Source: Fimbriiglobus sp. | Lineage (GTDB): Bacteria > Planctomycetota > Planctomycetia > Gemmatales > Gemmataceae | Assembly: GCA_022841795.1 (NCBI GenBank) | Contig: JALHQU010000009.1 | Coordinates: 1-64,000, forward strand | DNA length: 64,000 nt | Direction: 5' to 3' | Shown here: positions 16,254 through 25,918 of the stretch, in pieces | Layout of the letters: the number at the start of each line of letters is the position of its first letter | Position numbering within the stretch: the stretch's first letter is position 1 | Program-made: the position numbers and the translations under genes | The notes under the pieces: generated by a model | The model's input: only the letters and a program-made list of their open reading frames with translations | The model's database searches: none | What the model was told of the DNA's origin: nothing

Positions 16254-18512
16254 TTACCGAAGCGACGCGAAACCGGTGACGAGTTCGGCGACGCCCGACG
16301 TGGCGACCGGCTGGCCGACCTCCAGGCCGCGAACGATTTCCACGCGGCGGTCGTCGGCCTTCCCCAATTCCACCCCCCGTCGCTCGAACACCCCGTCCGG
16401 GCGGCGAACGAAGACGAAGGTCGCGCCGGGTTCACCGGCAACGGCCCCCACCGGCACCGTGATCGTCGCGTTGCGAGTGCCGGTCACGACCGTCAGGCTC
16501 GCCAACTGCCCGTGAACGAGCGACGGCCGGTTTGCCGCATCCAGTTCCACCCAGACGGCTAACGACCGGCTGTCCACCCCGAACGTCCTTCCGCTCCGGG
16601 CCACCCGACCGCTCAACACCGTGGACGGGTCGGAGACGAGTCGCACACGCACCGACTGCCCGACCCGAACGTGGGCCACGTCCCGCTCGGAGACGAAGCC
16701 CATCACCCACGGCTTACTCTGGTCGTGAACGGCGAACAGGACTTCTTGGGCCAACACCGCCTGACCGAGTGACTTGTCGAACGTGACAACCGTACCATTC
16801 ACCGGCGACCGCACCGGGATGGCCGACAGCACTTGTTTCGTCTCGAAGATGCGATCAATTTCTTGGGTCGCCAAACCGACCGTCGCCAGCTTTCGGCGCA
16901 GCGTGTCCACCTGAGACTTCAAGCCGACGACACGGCTTTCGGCTTCCCACACCCGACTCCGTGCGACCGCGTCCAGGTTGCGGATGCGAGAGAACGTGTC
17001 GGATTCCCGCCCCAGTTCCAGGCTTGCCCGGATCAGTTCGAGTTGCATCGTTTGCAGTTCGGGACTGATCACTTCGGCAAGCACTTCACCGGTCTTGACC
17101 GTTCGACCGCGATCCGTGCGGATGGAGGCGATGACGCCGGCGAGCGGTGACGTTGTCGACCCGCGATCCGCCGGCGGAAGATCGACCGCTCCGTCGAGCG
17201 TGATCGTGTCGTCCACCGTTCCAGCCGCACTCGATTCCACCCGCAAGCCGATCGACCGTTCCGCTTCGGGGCCGAGTCGAAGTACGCCGGGGGCGAACAG
17301 GCCGCCGAGTTCGTGCGCCCCCCGCACGACGACTCGATCACCGGGGAACAGTTCACCCGCGAGAATCTCGACGCGCCCTTCGGTTCGGCGGCCGAGGGCG
17401 ACCGACTTCTTGCGGTACTCCGACGCCCCCGCCGCACTCGCCTCTTCGATGAACACGAACCGGTCCACCCCTTCGCGGGCAACGGCGGCGACCGGCACCG
17501 TCGGCCGAGGCTTCTCGGCCGGGAGGATCACGTCCGCACGACCGGCCATGCCGGGTACGAATCGGGGTTCCTTCCCGGACGGGTTCTTCAGTTCCGCCCA
17601 GACGTAAGCGAGGTGCGTGATCGGATCGAGATACGGTGCGGCGGCCGAGATGGTGGTGCGAAAGACTTCACCCGGATGAGCGACCAGTCGCACATCGACG
17701 GGTGTGCCCAGCACGACCCGGTGCAAATCCTTTTCCAAGACGCCGACTCGCACCCAAACCGTGGACACGTCGGCGACTTCCGCGAGGTGTTCGGTCGGCT
17801 CGACCACCTTGCCCACCGTCAGTTCGGCGTGGATGACCGTGCCCCCGACCGGCACCCGCACGGGCAAGGTCAACTCCGAACTCGCCACGCCCCGTTTCAG
17901 CAGCGCGTCGAGTGAGTCGGCGGTTAGTCCGAGTGCGAGCCATCGACTACGAGCCACGACGACCGAATTCCGCGCCTGGGCCAGCTTCGACTCCGCGTCG
18001 ATGAGCACCTGACCTGCAATCGCGCCGGACTCGACCGTCGCCCGGAGTTCCTTCACGATCTTCTCGCCGAGCGCCGCTTCCGTCTGTGCGGTCAGGGCTT
18101 CGAGTTGGAGGGTGTCGAGTTCCAGGCTTTGCACTTCGGCCACGACATCGCCGGCACGCACCGACTGGCCGGGCGCGACGTGAACTTTGACCACCCGTCC
18201 CGCCAGCCTCGACGTCGCAAACCCGTGATGCGTCCAGGGCAGTTCGACGTTCGCATAGGCCAGCAAGCTCCCTTCGACAGACCTCAGTTCCACCTCGGCG
18301 GTGGCTACCGCCAAGCTATCTCGCGCGGCCGGGGTGAGCAGTAACTGCCCGCGGGCGACGTCTACCTGAACCCCTTTGGTGGGGAGCGGGGCGTGGCCTT
18401 CGTGGGCGAGGAGGACCGTCACGCCGACGGTGGCGAGGCACACCGACGCGAGGACTGCCGGTCGCGTGAGACGGCGGCAAGGCGGTAGTGGGTCGCTTGT
18501 TGTCGGGCGCAT
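16254..18512 (-). CDS. RND periplasmic adaptor, double-length fusion
   Basis: A 752-residue membrane-fusion protein of the HlyD/CusB type, about twice the usual 350-450 residues. The N-terminus has one hydrophobic anchor and HEGHAPLPTKG. The first adaptor unit (about residues 40-370) includes the lipoyl half RVVKVHVAPGQSVRAGDVVAE, and the second (about 390-750) starts with a comparable segment, SIRTDRGRTVKTGEVLAEVISPELQTMQLE, and has its own hairpin and beta-barrel. Two barrel-sandwich units in one chain would supply alternate positions of the hexameric adaptor ring. The start ATG at 18512 has AGGTGA upstream. Confidence 0.87.
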   Translation of the reverse strand: MRPTTSDPLPPCRRLTRPAVLASVCLATVGVTVLLAHEGHAPLPTKGVQVDVARGQLLLTPAARDSLAVATAEVELRSVEGSLLAYANVELPWTHHGFATSRLAGRVVKVHVAPGQSVRAGDVVAEVQSLELDTLQLEALTAQTEAALGEKIVKELRATVESGAIAGQVLIDAESKLAQARNSVVVARSRWLALGLTADSLDALLKRGVASSELTLPVRVPVGGTVIHAELTVGKVVEPTEHLAEVADVSTVWVRVGVLEKDLHRVVLGTPVDVRLVAHPGEVFRTTISAAAPYLDPITHLAYVWAELKNPSGKEPRFVPGMAGRADVILPAEKPRPTVPVAAVAREGVDRFVFIEEASAAGASEYRKKSVALGRRTEGRVEILAGELFPGDRVVVRGAHELGGLFAPGVLRLGPEAERSIGLRVESSAAGTVDDTITLDGAVDLPPADRGSTTSPLAGVIASIRTDRGRTVKTGEVLAEVISPELQTMQLELIRASLELGRESDTFSRIRNLDAVARSRVWEAESRVVGLKSQVDTLRRKLATVGLATQEIDRIFETKQVLSAIPVRSPVNGTVVTFDKSLGQAVLAQEVLFAVHDQSKPWVMGFVSERDVAHVRVGQSVRVRLVSDPSTVLSGRVARSGRTFGVDSRSLAVWVELDAANRPSLVHGQLASLTVVTGTRNATITVPVGAVAGEPGATFVFVRRPDGVFERRGVELGKADDRRVEIVRGLEVGQPVATSGVAELVTGFASLR

Positions 18513-18615
18513 GGCGTCACCTGCACGGTGCAAATCGGAGAACAATTCGAGCGGTAAGGCCGGGCCGGCCGCGGGTGCGATCCGGTCCGACGGGTTACTT
18601 TTCTGTGGCGCAGCA

Positions 18616-19068
18616 TTAGTGCTTGTGGCCGGCCATCTTCACCATCTCCTTGCATGACGCCGAACACTTCTTGCACGACTCGGCGCACGCCTTCATCTCC
18701 GGCATGTCGGGGAACTTCTCGCACTCGGCGGCGCAGGCGTCGCTCGCCTTCGCGGACGCCTCACACGCGGTCACGGCCAGTTCGCTGTGCCGGCCGGTGA
18801 GCTTCGCCGAGAGGGTGCAGAACTCGGCGCAGTCCACGCTCAGGTGCATCAACTTCACATGCTCCTTCTTGCCGCCCTCGACCATCTTGGTGCAGGCGTG
18901 GAAGCACTTCTCGCACGCCACCTGGCAGTCGGCGCACGCCTTCGCGCACTCGTCGAAGTGCTTCTCGTGGGCGGCCGCCGGCTTGTCGTCGGCTCGGGCC
19001 GAGAGGGCGGCCCACCCGGTCACGGTGGACAGGACGGCGAACGCCGCCAGTACGGAGAGACGTTTCAT
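18616..19068 (-). CDS. Exported four-helix-bundle copper-storage protein (Csp/DUF326)
   Basis: A 150-residue protein: signal peptide ending ARADDKP, then an all-helical Cys-rich bundle with 15 cysteines spaced as CxxxC and CxxC along helices (ECAKACADCQVACEKCFHAC; ESCKKCSASCKEM). Proteins of this family hold many Cu(I) ions in the core of a four-helix bundle. The export signal places it in the periplasm, like Csp1. The ATG at 19068 has an AGGAGG site. Two related genes are at 35850 and 39214. Confidence 0.88.
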   Translation of the reverse strand: MKRLSVLAAFAVLSTVTGWAALSARADDKPAAAHEKHFDECAKACADCQVACEKCFHACTKMVEGGKKEHVKLMHLSVDCAEFCTLSAKLTGRHSELAVTACEASAKASDACAAECEKFPDMPEMKACAESCKKCSASCKEMVKMAGHKH

Positions 19069-19371
19069 CAGAAACCTCCTGGTGCAGAACACGGGCGATC
19101 CCAGCAAGGCGACGCGCGAAGTGCGCGCCGCCGCTGTTTCAAGTGGCGGCACCTGGTGCCGCCCGGTGTTTCGGTCACCCGGCCGACCGGGTCCGGACAA
19201 ATGGCTGGCGGGCACATGTGTCACGGAACCCGACCGACCGAGCTTCCCACGGCCGTGGGGGGGAAGGGCGGATCGCTCCCGCGCTTGGTCGCCCCAACCG
19301 CCGCAGGTACTATTCGCCTGCCGAAACCACTCACCACTCGTGGGTAGCCTCGGGCGTGCCGCCCTCGGGGG

Positions 19372-19797
19372 TCACTTGGCCGGCTTCTTCTCGAACGTGC
19401 CGTCCGGCCCCACGAACTTCGTCGGCTTGTACTCGGCCTTCTCCACCGCCTCCCACAGGTCTTTCGCCGACGGCGACTTCCCCCCCTTCGGGGTGACGGT
19501 GGCCGTCTTCGCCTTCACGTCCACGACCACCGACTCCACGTTCTCGACCGCCGCCAGTGCCTTGGTCACGGCCTTGGCACAGCCCGCGCAGGACATGCCG
19601 TCCACGGTCAGGGTGATGGCCGTCGGGTCGGCCTTGGCCGGCTTCTCGGGCTTCGCGTCCTCACCCGCGCAGCACTTGCAGCCGGCCTTCGCCGCCGCTT
19701 TCGGCAACTCGATCGGCTTGGGCACTTCCTGGCCCGACGCGCTCGTCGCGGCGAAGGCGACCGCCGCGATAACACCGCTCAGAAACGTCTTCGTCAT
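19372..19797 (-). CDS. Secreted HMA-domain protein
   Basis: A 141-residue exported protein. After the signal peptide (cleavage near ATSASGQ) comes a short Cys segment AGCKCCAGED, a proline/lysine linker, and one HMA domain with GMSCAGCAKAV at about residues 68-78. It probably takes up copper in the periplasm. An AGGGG site, part of the palindrome CCCCTAGGGG at 19805-19814, lies directly before the ATG. The YHS-type lipoprotein gene lies 130 bases upstream on the same strand. Confidence 0.83.
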   Translation of the reverse strand: MTKTFLSGVIAAVAFAATSASGQEVPKPIELPKAAAKAGCKCCAGEDAKPEKPAKADPTAITLTVDGMSCAGCAKAVTKALAAVENVESVVVDVKAKTATVTPKGGKSPSAKDLWEAVEKAEYKPTKFVGPDGTFEKKPAK

Positions 19798-19927
19798 GGT
19801 TCAACCCCTAGGGGAGATTCTGGATCGCGGGTTTTCAACCGTACCCGCCGGGCGATCCGGTCCGGCGGGCGCGACACCCGCGTGTTTCCGCAACGATCAC
19901 TCGGTGCAATCTCGCGGTGAGCGACTC

Positions 19928-20782
19928 TCACTGCTTCACATAGTCCTTCGGATCCTTGATCTCGCCCGGCTTCTCTTTGGCCTTGTCCACGAACTCCTCG
20001 ATGCACGGGGTGCAACAGAACTCGTAGGTCTTACCCCCGATCACCCAGGTGAACTTCGGGTTGGCCAGGGTCTTGGAGATCGGGCAGATCTTCTGCCCCG
20101 CTTTCGGGTTGTCGTCGTGGGCCGGGCGGATGCCTTTGAATTTCACCGATGGGACCGTCTTGCCGTTGGCCTCGATGTCAGCCGCGGTGTAGGCCCCACC
20201 GGGCGAAAGAAACAGCTTTTCTTCTTCGTCGTTCCCCTTCTTCGCCGGCATTTCCGCCCCGGCGTGGTCGCCGGCCGCGGTCGCGTTCGAGAAGGCGATA
20301 CGGAACCGTTCGCCGTTCACGTTGATGTTGTTGACCGTCACCTGGACCTTCTTCCCGACCAAGTCCTTCGGCAAGGCGGCTACGAACTGCGAGGTCTTCC
20401 CCTTCGCGTCGCCCGGTTGCGGTTCGGCGCGGAGGGTCATCTTGTCCGCCTCGGTCGCGCCGTCCGGCGTGACGTAGGCGGTGAGGTCTTGCACCTCCAC
20501 CTCCTGGATGCGGGCCTCGTCCTTCCCGAGCATGTACAGGCGGACGGTGCCGCCCTTCTCGAACACGGCTTCGGCGTGGTAGCTGTCCCGGCCGAGCGAT
20601 ACCAGGGTGCCCCCGTGCGCCCCCGGCTTGTGCCCGTGGGCCTCGTCGCCGGCACCGCCGGGCGTCTTCCCGGTCGGCGGCGTGGGTGCCGTCTGCGCGG
20701 CCGGCGGCGTCGATGACCCACACCCGGGCACCAGCACACCGGCGGCCCCGACCCCGGTGACAAGAATCAGTCTGCGTAGCAT
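19928..20782 (-). CDS. Lipoprotein with C-terminal YHS/TRASH-like metal motif
   Basis: A 284-residue protein. The N-terminus MLRRLILVTGVGAAGVLVPGCGSS carries a lipobox-like LVPGC, so it is probably lipid-anchored outside the inner membrane. A His-rich stretch (HGHKPGAHGG) precedes a beta-rich domain, and the C-terminus has CPISKTLANPKF...YEFCCTPCIEEFV, resembling YHS/TRASH motifs that bind copper or other soft metals. A paralogue with the same layout is at 43182-44045. The function is inferred from motif and context only. Confidence 0.72.
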   Translation of the reverse strand: MLRRLILVTGVGAAGVLVPGCGSSTPPAAQTAPTPPTGKTPGGAGDEAHGHKPGAHGGTLVSLGRDSYHAEAVFEKGGTVRLYMLGKDEARIQEVEVQDLTAYVTPDGATEADKMTLRAEPQPGDAKGKTSQFVAALPKDLVGKKVQVTVNNINVNGERFRIAFSNATAAGDHAGAEMPAKKGNDEEEKLFLSPGGAYTAADIEANGKTVPSVKFKGIRPAHDDNPKAGQKICPISKTLANPKFTWVIGGKTYEFCCTPCIEEFVDKAKEKPGEIKDPKDYVKQ

Positions 20783-20997
20783 GTCCGTATGTCCTGTTCA
20801 CGGCCGGGGGCGTTGACGCCCGGACCGCGGGATAGCGTGGAAGGAGGGCACGCCCGTCGGTCCCACGCGAAGATTGGATGAACCCGTGGGGACGCCCGTT
20901 CACACCCCAACGCGGGCGTGACAGATGTTGAAAACGGGGGTGCCTGGGCAGAGCGGGGCCAAAGCGAACCCCGAAACCCGGCGACTAACTGGCGGGA

Positions 20998-21444
20998 TTA
21001 ACAGCGCAGTTTGTGATGTGCGAAGAGAAGGTCGGAAGTGGAGACGGAGGCGGACCGGTGTTCAAACCGCGGGGACGGCTGAGCCGTTAAAACAAGTCCA
21101 TCCAAGCCAACACGAAGGCTGATCGGTGCGACCGACGCACTGAGCAAGCTCGACAGGTCTGCCGTGACGGTTGAGACCTCGGCGACGGCGACCACCTTCG
21201 GGTTGTCTTTACACGGGCATTTTGGCGGATCGCCCGGACTGCCATCGTACGGGGAGTGCCGGCCGCCATTCGACGGTTTCGGCTGTTGCCCGCAGCAGTG
21301 CTTCCGCTGGGGTTCCTCGCCAGCGCGGGCGATTCTGGCCGTGGCACTCGCGTCATGCCCCAGACGCGCGGTCGTGCAGCAGCAGAGCATCGGCCCTACT
21401 ATCAGCGACAGCACCAACTGGTGAATGACGACGAGCCGGAACAT
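20998..21444 (-). CDS. Small exported Cys-rich protein
   Basis: A 148-residue protein starting MFRLVVIHQLVLSLIVGPMLCCC, a signal or anchor segment ending in three cysteines. The mature part has KHCCGQQ and a CPCKDNPK motif and no recognised domain. Such proteins recur in planctomycete copper clusters, so a metal-binding role is likely but not shown. The ATG at 21444 gives the hydrophobic start; a longer frame upstream has no signal peptide. It is divergent from the outer-membrane factor gene. Confidence 0.6.
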   Translation of the reverse strand: MFRLVVIHQLVLSLIVGPMLCCCTTARLGHDASATARIARAGEEPQRKHCCGQQPKPSNGGRHSPYDGSPGDPPKCPCKDNPKVVAVAEVSTVTADLSSLLSASVAPISLRVGLDGLVLTAQPSPRFEHRSASVSTSDLLFAHHKLRC

Positions 21445-22022
21445 CGAGACCCCTACGCGGCGCGGTAAGTCGCCGCGGATAGCAACACCGTCATTATCGG
21501 CGGGTGCAACAGGAAAGTCCAGGTGGCCATCGGGATTGTCCGTTCTGTAGCGGGGAACCCGGCAGCGCACGAACTCGTCTTTCGGCCGGTCCATGGTATA
21601 CCACGCGCTCATCCCAACTAAGCCGCCCGGACTCCCTTCCAAACTCGACCGCGCACCGGCGGCACGCCTCGGCTTTATGATGGCCGCCGGCCATGAATGG
21701 CAATGAACCAGGTGGTGTCGGACGTGTTGTTCTGATTCAACTTCTCGCCTACATGGGTCGCAGCCAAGTACAGGGTCAAAGGAAACGGACTGGGACTACC
21801 ACCGCAAACAAACCCAACCGCCCATCACTTGAGAAATCTGGTTACCGGCCACGCGCAGTCACCCACGCACTCGCATATCACCCGACCTATGCTGCCCCGG
21901 TTTGTTGCGCAAATCCTTTTAACCCTGTCAACTCCTGCAATGCCTCGATCCGATATTCTCATTACGACCGGAAGTGCTGGCGGGCACTCACCGTCCCCTA
22001 TGGGCAAATCTGGAGGCATGGG
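21445..22022. other. Divergent intergenic region ahead of the outer-membrane factor gene
   Basis: This 578-base gap separates the minus-strand Cys-rich gene from the plus-strand TolC-type gene and must hold promoters for both. The plus-strand open frame extends back to 21693, but those codons show no protein-like pattern. I found no clear operator repeat or consensus promoter. Confidence 0.4.
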
Positions 22023-23495
22023 ATGCGCCGCCGCGTTCGAGCGATCGTGTTTGGAGCCTCAGTCTCCGCCGCGGCTGCGGCCGGGTGCCAGACCCCCGAC
22101 CCGCAGCCCCGACAGCAACCCCCGTACCCGGCCGCGATCTCTCGCGTGGCCAGTTCCCCCGCCACCGCGACGGCGCTCCCGCTGGTCATCCCCGCGGCGG
22201 CCGTCGTCCCGGCGGGCGAGTCCGCCTCGGGTGTCGTGTCGGCTGCCGTCCTTCCGTCTGCCGCCCCGACCCGCGGGGGGCCGCTCACAATCACCGACCT
22301 GGAGCAACTCGCTCTCGCGAACAACCCGACGCTCGTCCAGGCCACTACGTTCATCGACGCGGCCCACGGGAAGGCCCTCCAGGCTGGGCTCCCGTACAAT
22401 CCGACGGCCGGAATCTTGGGCGAGAACATCGGTGCCGACCGGACGGCCGGGGAGTGGACGTGGTTCTCCCTCCAGCAGCAGGTCGTAACCGGCGGGAAAC
22501 TCCGGCTCAGTCGGATGAAGTACGAGCAGGAGGCCGAACTCGCGGAGATCCAAGCCCAGGCCCAGCGCCTGAAGGTGGTGAACGGGTTGACCGCCGCGTA
22601 CTTCGACGTACTCGCCGCCCAGCGGACGGTCGAGAACGACCGCCGGTTGTCCGAGAATGCCGAGGAGGCGGTCAAGACCACCGAACAAATGCTCAACGTC
22701 GGCCAGGCGAACCAGCAGGATCTGCTCCAAGCCCAAGTCGAGGCGTCCCAGGCGCGGGTCGCGGTCCGGACCGCCGAGGCGCGGCTCCGCCAGGACTGGG
22801 TCCACCTGGCGACCCTGGTCGGCGTCCCCGACCTCCCGCAGCAGCCGCTCACCGGCCAGTTGGAGCCGGACGGCCCGGCACTCAACCGGGACGAGGCGTT
22901 GGCCCGGCTGCTCCAGGACAGCCCGGAGGTGGCGTTCGCGGTGACCAAAGTGCGGCAGGACCAAACCCAGCTTCAGCGGGAGAGGCGGGAGCCGATCCCG
23001 AACGTGACCGTCCGCGGGGGCGTCGGGTACAACTACGAGACCCGGAACCCGACGGCGCAGGTCGGCCTCTCCCTCCCCCTGCCGCTGTTCGACCGCAACC
23101 AGGGGACCGTCCGCCAGGCGGCGGCCGACCTGACCCGGTCGCACGCCGAGGTGACTCGGGTTCAGCTCGACCTCCAGCGGCGGTTCGCGGATGCGTTCAC
23201 CCGCTACCAGACGTCGCGGGACGAGGTGGAAAACTTCCGCGACCAAGTGCTACCCAAGGCCCGCAAGGCGGTCGAGTTGTACGAGGAACAGCTCAAGGCC
23301 CGGCGGGCGGCGTTCCCGCAGGTGCTGGTCGCCCGGCGGACGGTGTACCAGTTGAACGACGAGTACAGCAAGTCGCTCGTGCAGTTCCGCCGGGCCGAAG
23401 TCGAGGTCCGCGGGCTATTGCTGGTGGACGGGCTGACGGCCCCGTCGAACCCGACTCCGCCGGGCCACATCGGCGCGACCCCGCGACCCCGGTAA
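22023..23495 (+). CDS. TolC-family outer-membrane efflux factor (CusC-like)
   Basis: A 490-residue outer-membrane channel protein. The start MRRRVRAIVFGASVSAAAAAGCQT contains a lipobox ending in Cys, the usual lipid anchor of CusC/NodT-type factors. Two repeated OEP domains follow (about residues 90-280 and 300-470) with alternating coiled-coil helices, for example LEQLALANNPTLVQA and AAADLTRSHAEVTRVQLDLQRRFA. The ATG at 22023 has GGAGG seven bases upstream. It is the obvious third component for the RND pump and adaptor at 12742-18512, although on the other strand. Confidence 0.9.
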   Translation: MRRRVRAIVFGASVSAAAAAGCQTPDPQPRQQPPYPAAISRVASSPATATALPLVIPAAAVVPAGESASGVVSAAVLPSAAPTRGGPLTITDLEQLALANNPTLVQATTFIDAAHGKALQAGLPYNPTAGILGENIGADRTAGEWTWFSLQQQVVTGGKLRLSRMKYEQEAELAEIQAQAQRLKVVNGLTAAYFDVLAAQRTVENDRRLSENAEEAVKTTEQMLNVGQANQQDLLQAQVEASQARVAVRTAEARLRQDWVHLATLVGVPDLPQQPLTGQLEPDGPALNRDEALARLLQDSPEVAFAVTKVRQDQTQLQRERREPIPNVTVRGGVGYNYETRNPTAQVGLSLPLPLFDRNQGTVRQAAADLTRSHAEVTRVQLDLQRRFADAFTRYQTSRDEVENFRDQVLPKARKAVELYEEQLKARRAAFPQVLVARRTVYQLNDEYSKSLVQFRRAEVEVRGLLLVDGLTAPSNPTPPGHIGATPRPR

Positions 23496-23506
23496 GGCCG
23501 CTGAGC

Positions 23507-23546
23507 GAGAAGGGGCGGGAAAGCCAACACTTTCCCGCCCCTTCTC
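23507..23546. terminator. Bidirectional hairpin terminator
   Basis: A perfect 17-bp stem (23507-23523 with 23530-23546) with a six-base loop lies between the convergent outer-membrane factor and multicopper oxidase genes. There is no long T run on either side, so it may act mostly by its very strong stem. Confidence 0.7.
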
Positions 23547-23571
23547 TATTCCCGCCATCAGGACGGTCGAT

Positions 23572-25314
23572 CTACTTCTTATGGCCCTCGTGTTCGTCCT
23601 TCTTGGGTGCCGGCTCTTTCTTCGGGTCCATCTTCATCCCCTCGTGGCCCTTGGCAGGCGGGTCCATCTTCATCCCGCCGTGGCCGTCGTGGCCGGAAGC
23701 CTTGCCCGGACCGGCCCCCGGGACGCTGGCACCGGGGGCCACCTCCCCCTTCCCGGACACGACTTTGTCGTATAGCTCGGGCGGCAGCACCCGGATGAGA
23801 GTGGTCAACCCCTCGACATCCGCGAACCAGCCGTCCCGCATTCCCCTCGTCTCCGGCTTGGTGAGCTTCTTCAACTCGGCCGCCGAGTAGCTGGCCATCC
23901 CGGACATCTCCTGGGGGAAGCCCGGCACGCTCATGCCGTCCTTCATGTCCATCCCCTTCATCCCCGGTTGGGTACCGCCGGCACCCATCATCGGCCCGGT
24001 CCCGACGGCCCGGTCGGGTCCGGTGTTCTCCCCGGTCCCCCGGCCGAGAGTGCCCCCGAAGTCCGGGTTCAAGGCGGGGCCGCGGGTGAGCATCCCCATT
24101 CCGGTCGCCATGCTCCCGCCGGCCGCCATCCCCTTCATGGCCCCCCCGCCCATCGGGCCGGCCATCGTGGACATGAAGTTCATCATGTGGTGGAACATGT
24201 GGCAGTGAAGTACCCAGTCCCCGGGGTTCCACGCCACGAACTCGATGTCCATCGCCTGGGCCACCCCGAGCAGAATGTTATTGTGGGGCGTCCAGGCTGT
24301 GACCGGTAGCCGCCCGCCCTCGGTCCCGGTGATCCAGAAGGTCATCCCGTGCAGGTGCATCGGGTGGTGGTCGATCACGCTGAAGTTGACCATCCGGATG
24401 CGCACCCGGTCCCCTTGGCGGACCACCATCGGCGTGATGTACGGGGCGGCACGACCGTTGGTCGTGAAGATGTTGAACTCCATCGACATGGTGTTCGTGA
24501 CCGACGCCCCGGGGAGGATGGCCCACTCCTGGAGGATCAGTGCGAAGTCCCGATCCACCGGCGGATCCCAGGCCGCCTTCGGGTGGACGATGAACAGCCC
24601 GACCAACCCCATCGCCTGCTGCATCGGCACATGGGTGTGGTAAAAGAAGGTGCCGTTCTGCCGCAGCTCGAATTCGTAGGTGAACATCCCGCCGGGCGGG
24701 ATCGGGTCTTGGGTCAGACCCATCACCCCGTCCATCGCGGCCGGCACGTCCAGCCCGTGCCAGTGGACGGTGGTGGCCTCGGGCAACTCGTTGTGGACGA
24801 TGATGCGGACCTTGTCCCCCTCGACGACCTCGATCGTCGGCCCGGGCATGGAGCCGTCTTGCGTCTTGGCCATGCCCGGCATTCCGGGCATTCCGGGCAT
24901 CTCCTTTGCCCCTCCCATGCCGGGCATTCCGGGCATGGAACTCGTACCCTTCGGGCCGGGTTCGGCACCGTAGCCCCACACGTCGAACCACTGGTCGGGC
25001 AAGAACTCGCGTCTCATGTGCCGGGCGTACAGGTGGAACTCCTTGGCCCCGTTCACCATCTTCCAGGGCAGCTTCCCGATGTCCGGGTGCTCGACCGGGA
25101 CGGGCGGCTCGCCGGACTTGCGGCGGCCGGGGGTCAGCTTGCCCCGGTCGCCGGGGTCCGTCGGCCCGTAGTTCTTCCCGCCCCCGCCGTGACCGGCGTG
25201 CGGGTCGTCCTTCGCGGGTGGCTGATCCTGGGCGGCGGCCGACCCGGCCAAGAACCCACCGGCGAGGGCGGTGCCCCCGAGGAGGAAGTTTCGACGATCT
25301 GATTCCGCGCCCAT
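23572..25314 (-). CDS. Multicopper oxidase, CopA/PcoA type (Tat-exported)
   Basis: A 580-residue periplasmic cuprous oxidase. The N-terminus SDRRNFLLGGTALAGG is a Tat signal with a twin Arg. All four copper motifs are visible: HWHGLD, HTHVPMQ, HPMHLHGM and HCHMFHHMMNFM, giving the T1 and trinuclear centres. Met-rich insertions (GMPGMGGAKEMPGMPGMPGM and several near the C-terminus) and a His/Lys-rich tail are typical of enzymes that oxidise Cu(I). The ATG at 25314 is preceded by AGAGAGG. It is convergent with the outer-membrane factor gene. Confidence 0.92.
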   Translation of the reverse strand: MGAESDRRNFLLGGTALAGGFLAGSAAAQDQPPAKDDPHAGHGGGGKNYGPTDPGDRGKLTPGRRKSGEPPVPVEHPDIGKLPWKMVNGAKEFHLYARHMRREFLPDQWFDVWGYGAEPGPKGTSSMPGMPGMGGAKEMPGMPGMPGMAKTQDGSMPGPTIEVVEGDKVRIIVHNELPEATTVHWHGLDVPAAMDGVMGLTQDPIPPGGMFTYEFELRQNGTFFYHTHVPMQQAMGLVGLFIVHPKAAWDPPVDRDFALILQEWAILPGASVTNTMSMEFNIFTTNGRAAPYITPMVVRQGDRVRIRMVNFSVIDHHPMHLHGMTFWITGTEGGRLPVTAWTPHNNILLGVAQAMDIEFVAWNPGDWVLHCHMFHHMMNFMSTMAGPMGGGAMKGMAAGGSMATGMGMLTRGPALNPDFGGTLGRGTGENTGPDRAVGTGPMMGAGGTQPGMKGMDMKDGMSVPGFPQEMSGMASYSAAELKKLTKPETRGMRDGWFADVEGLTTLIRVLPPELYDKVVSGKGEVAPGASVPGAGPGKASGHDGHGGMKMDPPAKGHEGMKMDPKKEPAPKKDEHEGHKK

Positions 25315-25501
25315 GGAATACCTCTCTTGGTGACCGGCCCGCCAGTCGCTCACCTTTACTCGAATTATTCTACCCGGTGGATTGCATACATCCGCAGGTC
25401 GAAACCGGGTCGGCCTACCCCGACCGGGTCTGGCTTCCGCGAGAGACGGTACAACCCCACCGCCGTCCGACTCGGACGCGGCAGGGAACGGACGGTTGAC
25501 G

Positions 25502-25822
25502 TTACTTCTTCGTCTCGGCCTCGATCTTCGTGATCGTGTGCTTCTCGCCCTCGACTTTCATGCTCACTTTCACCTTGGTGTGCGGCTTGAGGTCTTTGAG
25601 CTTGGCGTCCTTGCCGTCGAGGGTGATCTTCGCCTCCTTGGGCACCGGGTGGGTGACCTCCTTCTTGTCCTCCCCGACCATCGTCAGCTTGTCGTCGTCG
25701 ATTTTGACAATGTGCCCGTCCATGGTGTGATCCTTCTTCTCCTGCGCCTGGGCGTAGCCCCCCCATCCCAGGAAGACCACGGCCGCGGCCAGCAGGCCGG
25801 CGGTGGTGATGCGATGCGTCAT
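25502..25822 (-). CDS. Small secreted protein of unknown function
   Basis: A 106-residue protein with a Sec signal (GGYAQAQ at the cleavage site). The mature 80 residues are rich in Lys, Asp and Thr and look like a small beta-barrel (MDGHIVKIDDDKLTMVGEDKK...VSMKVEGEKHTITKIEAE). I do not recognise a named family. It sits between the DUF2231-like gene and the multicopper oxidase gene on the same strand, so it may be a periplasmic accessory protein. Confidence 0.65.
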   Translation of the reverse strand: MTHRITTAGLLAAAVVFLGWGGYAQAQEKKDHTMDGHIVKIDDDKLTMVGEDKKEVTHPVPKEAKITLDGKDAKLKDLKPHTKVKVSMKVEGEKHTITKIEAETKK

Positions 25823-25918
25823 AACAGTAGTCCCTCGGTGAAGCGGTGGGCGACCTGGTAAACAGTCGGTGTCGGCGGTCGCCCGTGACCGGTACCGATG
25901 GCTCTGGACCCGTCCGGG

